Source: Congeria kusceri
Taxonomy: Eukaryota; Mollusca; Bivalvia; Myida; Dreissenidae
Assembly: GCA_027627225.1 (NCBI GenBank)
Contig: CM051038.1
Span: forward strand, 42,660,848 to 42,724,847
DNA length: 64,000 nucleotides
Reading direction: 5' to 3'
The notes below the pieces were generated by a model. That model made no database searches. It worked only from the letters and a program-made list of their open reading frames with translations, and was not told the origin of the DNA. Of the stretch, positions 58,166 to 64,000 are shown piece by piece. A program made the position numbers and the translations under genes. Each line of letters begins with the position of its first letter. Position 1 is the stretch's first letter.

Positions 58166-61100
58166 ATAAGAACACGTATTGGCCCCCAAAATTAATTTGA
58201 GATTAATTTGATATAAGCTCAACCAAATTTGCTAATATTTGTTTTGCTTATTTATCAGAAAAATACCAGAAATTTACCACTTTATATTTTATGCTAGCTC
58301 AACAGGCAACATTGTACGTTGTGACCGACTGTCGTCCCCGTGAATTGTAGCATTGTAATTGCTATTTATAGAGTGCACCGATTATGTAGGCTAAACAATA
58401 TAGTTAGTTCATTATGTGAATGAATATAACATTCTGATCATGACATACAATGAGTAAAATTGTTCATAATTATGTTAATTTCTACAGTGTATGCCGAAGA
58501 TATGTTTATAACTTTCATTTAACCGCTTATGTAAACAATTATGTAACTGTTTAATCCCCAAAAGTATGCACCAGTTATTGGTATATGTTAAACCATTGTT
58601 TGAAGTTTGCATTCCCTAAAATTATAAAATTTGCCAAATTCTATTGGCATTCAATTTTCCCGCTGCATAATTATCGCAAGAAATCTAGGTCCAAAGTGAT
58701 CTTAGACAGCTACGCCGAATAAACCGGGTATTTTTAGGACATTTTAGCAGCAATCACAATAAGAACATATCAGCAACTCATTAATGGTATAATGTTATTG
58801 TGTCATGTCGCTCATAAAGAAACGTTTGAGAACATTTTTATTGAAAGTTATGAACAAATAAATATATTCCTTAATTTTGTCAAACTTAATTTCAGCAACA
58901 TTATACGAAAGACATGTACACATATAACATGCAGTTCGAATGTATCATTGTGTTTGATGTAAGCCGAAACACAGAAGTAATACCATGTTTTATGCAATAT
59001 GGAGATTTATAATTTAACATGTCTTAAATGTAAATTTCGAAATTCCAGGCATATGGTTAACATTAATATTCTTAGACCTGGTACATAATAAAGTCACTGC
59101 TTGCAACGACGCAGTCCATAAAAAGGCATCACCAATTTATTAAACGCATGCAACGTAATTCCCTTCCAAATTATAAACGCAATCTTCCGATAGCAAACAA
59201 GCTATTACTTTTTTTATTTTGATTTGTCATTTTAATGTACAATCACAGCCACCTTTTGTGAGTTTCAATGTTACAAACACGAGAAAAAAAAACACATGAC
59301 ACAACATAACAAATAGAATGAATAAAATTGAAAGCAAAGTGGTGGACAATTGAACCGTTTAAAAATCAAGAAAGCATTCTGGTGGACGACACTTATATAT
59401 ATATATATATATATATATATTAGGTAACATCGTGCCTTTTGATTTCAACGCTAGAAAGACACACTGTAAAATCTTGCAGATTACTATTTATCTTCAAAGG
59501 ATTGTATTTAAGTATAGATTTCTTTAATCTGGAATAAATTGATAACACATTCACAATAAATGTGTTAAACAAATGCATGTAGGATATTTTTTATTCGTGG
59601 CTCATTTGGATTCTCGCGTAAACTGCGCGGTCTATGCTGGCTCTTAAACATGATATGTTTGTACAACAGTAGTTTGTCACGTTACCGTATCGAAATATTT
59701 CTTTATGAAAACGTATCAACTCAAATTATAAAACAGTTGGCATATATTAGTATGTTTGTGAATACCAAATACAAATAAATCTATTGCATCCAATTGAAAT
59801 ATCAAACGTATAAAAACCAACTGAAGCCCTAAAGTTGATATTCCTTTTCTTTCGTAATCCACTGTGTATTGTAAATGAATTGATTGTTGTACTGTGTTCA
59901 TTTTTGTTTTTTTCATTAATTGTTCCTATGCATCTAACCTTCTGTCCGTGGTTTATTCGACAACAAACTATGACGTAAATGTTTTCTTTATTAGAAACAT
60001 GCATGTGGACCACCTACATCCCTTTTTGTGTTATGTATACATCCATTCACACAATCTACATTTAACCTTTCACAGTAATCAGACGTGCCAGGAGACTCAA
60101 TAAACAAAAAAAGTACTAAAGCATAAATGAACTACACATATTACAAAAATATTTACACTATGCCCATGTACGATTTGAGATTGAATTTGAAATAAAAGTC
60201 CAAAGTCTCTGCATCTAGTTCGTGCTATCGCAAAACATGAAGGTGTGTACTTATCACAATCAACAGTCTGCTCGTACAATTATTAGGATTTTCCGACATA
60301 TGAGCCAGTCGTTCCATTGATTGCATGTTTTCCCATATGAAATAGCAAGACACACCGATTATACAATTTGTAGTATATTTGAACTTACTCGTACAACAGA
60401 GCTAGTGATACTGAGCATTTCGAGTATAATCATATCCGAACATATAGGAGTCAGTCTCAGACGTTTGCTTTCGGAAATGCTTTGTGATGCATCCTTCAGA
60501 AGTATATTGTATTCGCTGTAGTGGTTGTTACAACTGTACCGTACCGATATCACAATGGGTGATTTCAACCAATGCAATAGTGTTTACATGTACTTCGGGC
60601 CATTTAACTAATTTCAAACTGAAATGCCTTGCATCACAATGAGGTGACGTACGTTTTAGCTGGTGGTGTTCGTTTGTGTCCTCTTTTCGTGTTAAACACA
60701 TTTCTGTCGAGGTAATCGACCACTACTGCAATAAAAGATCTGTAGAATGACAGGCAACACATATGCAGCTATTTAAAAAAGTAAACGCATCTGAACAAAT
60801 TCATTGGCCAAATTATAATTGTGACTGTGACAGTTATGAAATTCTACTATATACTAGAATGAACGCAAATCAGACCGCCTTCTATGATTTTGTAATGAGA
60901 GACGTTTAAAGGCGGATCGCATACTTTGAGCTCCTCATCAACATGGGATAATAAAACAGATAATCGTACAATTTTGCGCGACAAATTATTTGACAATGCT
61001 TGTAATTTCTTTCCGGCGATTAGTCCTTATTAAAAAATAATCATGTTTGCAATGGCTTTAGCTATTAACAGTATAAACTGAAATAGAAATAGATCAGAAT

Positions 61101-61880
61101 ATATCCGAATATACTCGTTAATGTGTGGAATGCTGTCACAATTATCTTAAATTGCTAAACAATGTTAAACGTAGTTCCAAAAACTAATAATTTCTTGTCA
61201 TCTTAATTTCATTAAAAAACATATGAAGACATACTGTGTCAGCAACTGATTCATAATATAAATGAGCAAATCATTTGGTCGTTGTGATTTTGCATTCAAA
61301 GGAAAACTTACGTCTAAATCAATGTTTTTCATGCTACTACAAATATGTATGTTAATTTCAGAAAATATTACCCCAGCATTATATATATGTTGATTTTTAC
61401 ACAGCGTAATGCGTTTTTCTTTTAAACAAATATACATAAACAACGTGATAAACGATGCGCAATCCATTCAAATCATGCAAAAAATTGCATGCAGGTTTCG
61501 TTCTTTATAAAATCCTGCAATAGTCCGCTAGTTTATAATTTTGTGATACAATAATTGAAAAATAATAGGTATCTTTTTGATTACCAGGACTATGAATATG
61601 CAATAATCCGTGTGATAGGACGATTTATTGACACTTAAATGTTTATTTCTTTACACGTTCCGGTCGTAAAACTGTATTATCCACCATAAAACTGGCGCGT
61701 TTTCTTTCTGTTCAATTTAGTATGGTAAACGCATTTTCAATATTGATTTGAGCTATAAGCAGCAAAATGTTATATTATAAATGGACTATTAGTATGGTGT
61801 AATGATAACTTGTATCAGCCTCGTTTTTTGTGTCAATTAGCATTGATTAAACACAACCAAAACGTCTACTACCTATTCCT
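58166..61880. other. AT-rich spacer
   Basis: No supportable gene. It holds a (TA)n run at 59393-59421, and from about 61465 sequence duplicated from the 57.4 kb region. Confidence 0.5.
59393..59421. repeat. (TA)n microsatellite
   Basis: About 29 bases of TA dinucleotide. Confidence 0.95.
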
Positions 61881-61883
61881 TGC

Positions 61884-62122
61884 CGGGCCCGGCTAGCTCA
61901 GTTGGTAGAGCGCTGGACTGTCAATCCGGGGATCGTAAGTTCGAACCCCAGCCCGGCCACATAACTTGTGTGAGGATTGGTCATGAAATTAATTCTAAGG
62001 CAATTCTTTAATAATTCGGATTCAAGTAGGGCAGTTGTCAGTTACTGGAATAAGTATGTGCACTTAGTACTGGTACACCGCTTATATAAACTCCAAACAA
62101 ACAAACAAACAAAAACAAACTA
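61884..62122 (+). repeat. tRNA-derived SINE
   Basis: The head is a tRNA-like sequence with a good A box (tagctcagttggtagagcg), an anticodon stem-loop ctggaCTGTCAAtccgg (anticodon GTC, Asp-like) and a B box (agttcgaacccc). The acceptor stem has a mismatch and an extra base, and the T stem does not pair, so it is not a working tRNA gene. The body (cataacttgtgtg, gttgtcagttactgg) is shared with 34660-34890. The tail is (caaa)n from about 62090. Such heads provide internal pol III promoters. It resembles known molluscan V-SINE-type families in layout, but I cannot name the family. Confidence 0.85.
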
Positions 62123-62124
62123 CA

Positions 62125-63105
62125 AATTCCTTGAACCCCTTATATGCATTTTATTCTTTATTAAGAAACATTGACGCTGCATTTAAGAAATATCATTATC
62201 ATATACACAGATTGTTAAACATGTGTTCACATTATTTAACGAAGCAATTCGGTTGTCTTTCTGATGGAATTACGCAAGTTGAAACGTCAAACCTGCAAAC
62301 CTCAAAGTGAAAAGCAGTTTACTAAATTGGTTCCACTGTCTCGGTAACACGAGAAATGGACACGGGACGATCTTCGGTAACAGTTACGGGACGAACGCGA
62401 TGTCACATTGATGAGTGAGTGGTGAAAAACGGTTTTCAAAATGGTATAAGGTGTTTATTATGTTCAATTGTTCAGCATCTTGTGCATTTTACTGTTAGGA
62501 CTATGTGCTGTCTGTCTGTCTGTCTTTCTTTCTTTATATAATATTTATAATAACAAAAACATGTGTTCAAAATATTGACAAACGTTACTAAAGTCTTAGA
62601 CAGATGTATGATTATAAATATTTATCTTATTGGTGATTTTTTTACATGCTTAATATAACTTTAATAGAATATATTAAAAGCCAAAATGTCACTGTCGCGA
62701 GACGACGCTGTAACGGCTATAATGACGATATAATATTTAATGTTATGGACATGTGACGACTTATTTTATTGTGCTGCCTGAATAGGGAAGCAGTTAATCG
62801 GCGATTTGTCCGTCCGTCCGAATTCTAATTCCATTCCAGTACAGTTTGTTCTGCTGTCAAATTAATGTTCCGACAATTGTATCCATCATACCCCATATAC
62901 GTCCGTCCTTCTGTACGTCCGCCCGGTAATTCGTTTTCGAACGAGATCTCATGTAATATGTCTTGAATTCAATGACACTTTATATACAGCAGGGTTGACA
63001 TGCGCACATTTTTTTAGGTTGTTCCGTTAAGATGATTTTCAAGGGAGTTATTGCCGTTTTATTATAAAGTATACACTTTTAAGCGGTGTATCACCACTAC
63101 AAATA
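62125..63105. other. AT-rich spacer
   Basis: No gene. 62265-62335 matches the 53.4 kb duplicated block. Cgtccgtccg-type words at 62808-62820 and 62900-62930 are fragments of the dispersed repeat class also seen at 38.9 and 44.6 kb. Confidence 0.5.
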
Positions 63106-63107
63106 GA

Positions 63108-63370
63108 AACTGGGCGATATCAAGGAATTGTACCCAATGAACGATACTGTTTTAATTGTATAAACCAGGTTAAAGACGAATACCACGTAATAATGTCATG
63201 TAATGTCATGTAATCTCTATGACTGTTAGACAGAATTTGTTCACAAAAATAGAGATAAATCCAGATGTTTCAGAGTACAGTGATCATGATAAATTTTGTT
63301 ACATCTTATCTAATGACGAAATCGTTAAATACAGTGTCAAAGCTTGTCATGATATTGTAGTCACCTGACA
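63108..63370 (+). pseudogene. LINE ORF2 C-terminal fragment with CCHC motif
   Basis: The plus frame reads GRYQGIVPNERYCFNCINQV, then KDEYHVIMSC, giving a C-x2-C-x8-H-x4-C motif typical of the tail of jockey/L1-like ORF2 proteins. The frame then breaks at a 10-bp tandem duplication (gtcatgtaat, about 63194-63213). Beyond it, QNLFTKIEINPDVSEYSDHD and KFCYILSNDEIVKYSVKAC continue the homologous tail. Only the extreme C-terminus is present, as expected for a 5'-truncated insertion. Confidence 0.7.
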
Positions 63371-63815
63371 AAATACATATAAGTGTAACATGTGTTACTT
63401 ATTTATATGAGTATTATGCATGTATGCTCAATTTCAACAGATATTATAATCTTATTATAATTCAACTATCATTTTGATAATATATCCTGTGATTTTTTGA
63501 AAAACAATCTGACTGTTTATTTATTATATTTCAAAATATAAATAGTGCTATTGTTTACAAACCATATTCCATGTTGGCAGTCTTATTGTTTGTCCTTTCC
63601 ATACCAAGATTTACTGTTAACAATATTACTAAAACATGCGTGTACTATGATTAAATATCACGATCCTAATTTGTTATAACATAGTTTGATGTCTTCCTTA
63701 AATAACATAACATAATTTTATTTATAAGACTTTAATAAACAATTTATTGTGAATATTTACTTTCACGCTCTTTATAGTGGTTCGATTTATTATAATATAC
63801 TTTGCGACTAACTAA
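63371..63815. other. AT-rich spacer
   Basis: Nothing recognised; the first part may be 3' untranslated sequence of the LINE fragment. Confidence 0.5.
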
Positions 63816-63817
63816 AT

Positions 63818-64000
63818 ATGTCTGCACATGATTATGCACTTTATGATTATGTCTGTACATGATTGTGCACTTTATGATTATGTCTGTACATGATTGTGCA
63901 CTTTATAATTATGTCTGTACATGATTGTGCACTTTATGATTATGTCTGTACATGATTGTGCACTTTATGATTATGTCTGTACATGATTGTGCACTTTATA
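63818..64000. repeat. 31-bp minisatellite, about six copies, continues past the window
   Basis: The word tgtctg(t/c)acatgatt recurs every 31 bases (tctg at 63821, 63852, 63883 and onward) with the unit ending gtgcactttat(g/a)att. Copies are almost identical. The array is cut by the window end. Confidence 0.97.

Noticed and set aside
61884..61960. Functional tRNA-Asp gene
   Set aside because: The acceptor stem has a mismatch and an extra base, the T stem does not pair, and the downstream body recurs at 34.7 kb, so it is a SINE head.

Overview
The window looks like repeat-dense, AT-rich nuclear DNA from a bivalve mollusc. A dreissenid-like mussel is my best guess, from the style of the retroelements, MITEs and SINE; no host marker gene confirms it. 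I could not support any host protein-coding gene. Nearly everything recognisable is a mobile element, a relic of one, or tandem or segmental duplication. Distances and similarities were judged by eye.

Left part (1-12 kb): AT-rich spacer, a GTA microsatellite, a hairpin element, and one intact-looking non-LTR retrotransposon reading frame on the minus strand (4056-7394; endonuclease plus reverse transcriptase). Its N-terminus is a hydrophobic leader followed by a 2A-like GDIHPNPGP motif.

Centre (12.4-25.5 kb): a nest. A second LINE (ORF1 RRM-type plus ORF2) is split inside ORF1 by about 10.2 kb of Ty3/Gypsy-derived DNA. Removing 12955-23185 restores the ORF1 frame and leaves a 4-bp target-site duplication, TACC. 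The Gypsy body runs on the plus strand: Gag with an N-terminal helix-hairpin-helix-like motif, an Arg/Ser-rich stretch and a CCHC knuckle; then protease, RT, RNase H and integrase; then a PHD-like zinc finger at the end of Pol; then a separate third ORF encoding a TatD-type metal-dependent hydrolase where env would sit. A second copy of the integrase-to-TatD part lies inverted at the left end (12955-15057, minus strand), with a 645-bp deletion. All copies are frameshifted or stopped. The Gag / Pol-PHD / TatD architecture is the most interesting system here. The split LINE ends against a Merlin (ISXO2-type) transposase fragment.

Right part (26-64 kb): duplicated spacer. It holds a 107-bp minisatellite (28.3-29.4 kb) inside a segment with diverged relatives at 32.9-33.7 and 37.1-38.4 kb; a TIR element (31.2-31.8 kb); a degenerate tandem array of about 150 bp (38.9-40.0 kb); two copies of a MITE (42.6 and 53.2 kb); a broken pogo-like transposase that also ends in a PHD-like finger (46.2-47.9 kb); a hairpin element (55.6-55.8 kb); a tRNA-headed SINE (61.9 kb) with a headless relative (34.7 kb); a LINE C-terminal fragment (63.1 kb); and a 31-bp minisatellite running off the window end. 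Segments around 42-44, 51-54 and 57-62 kb resemble one another, so much of this half seems to have arisen by old local duplication.
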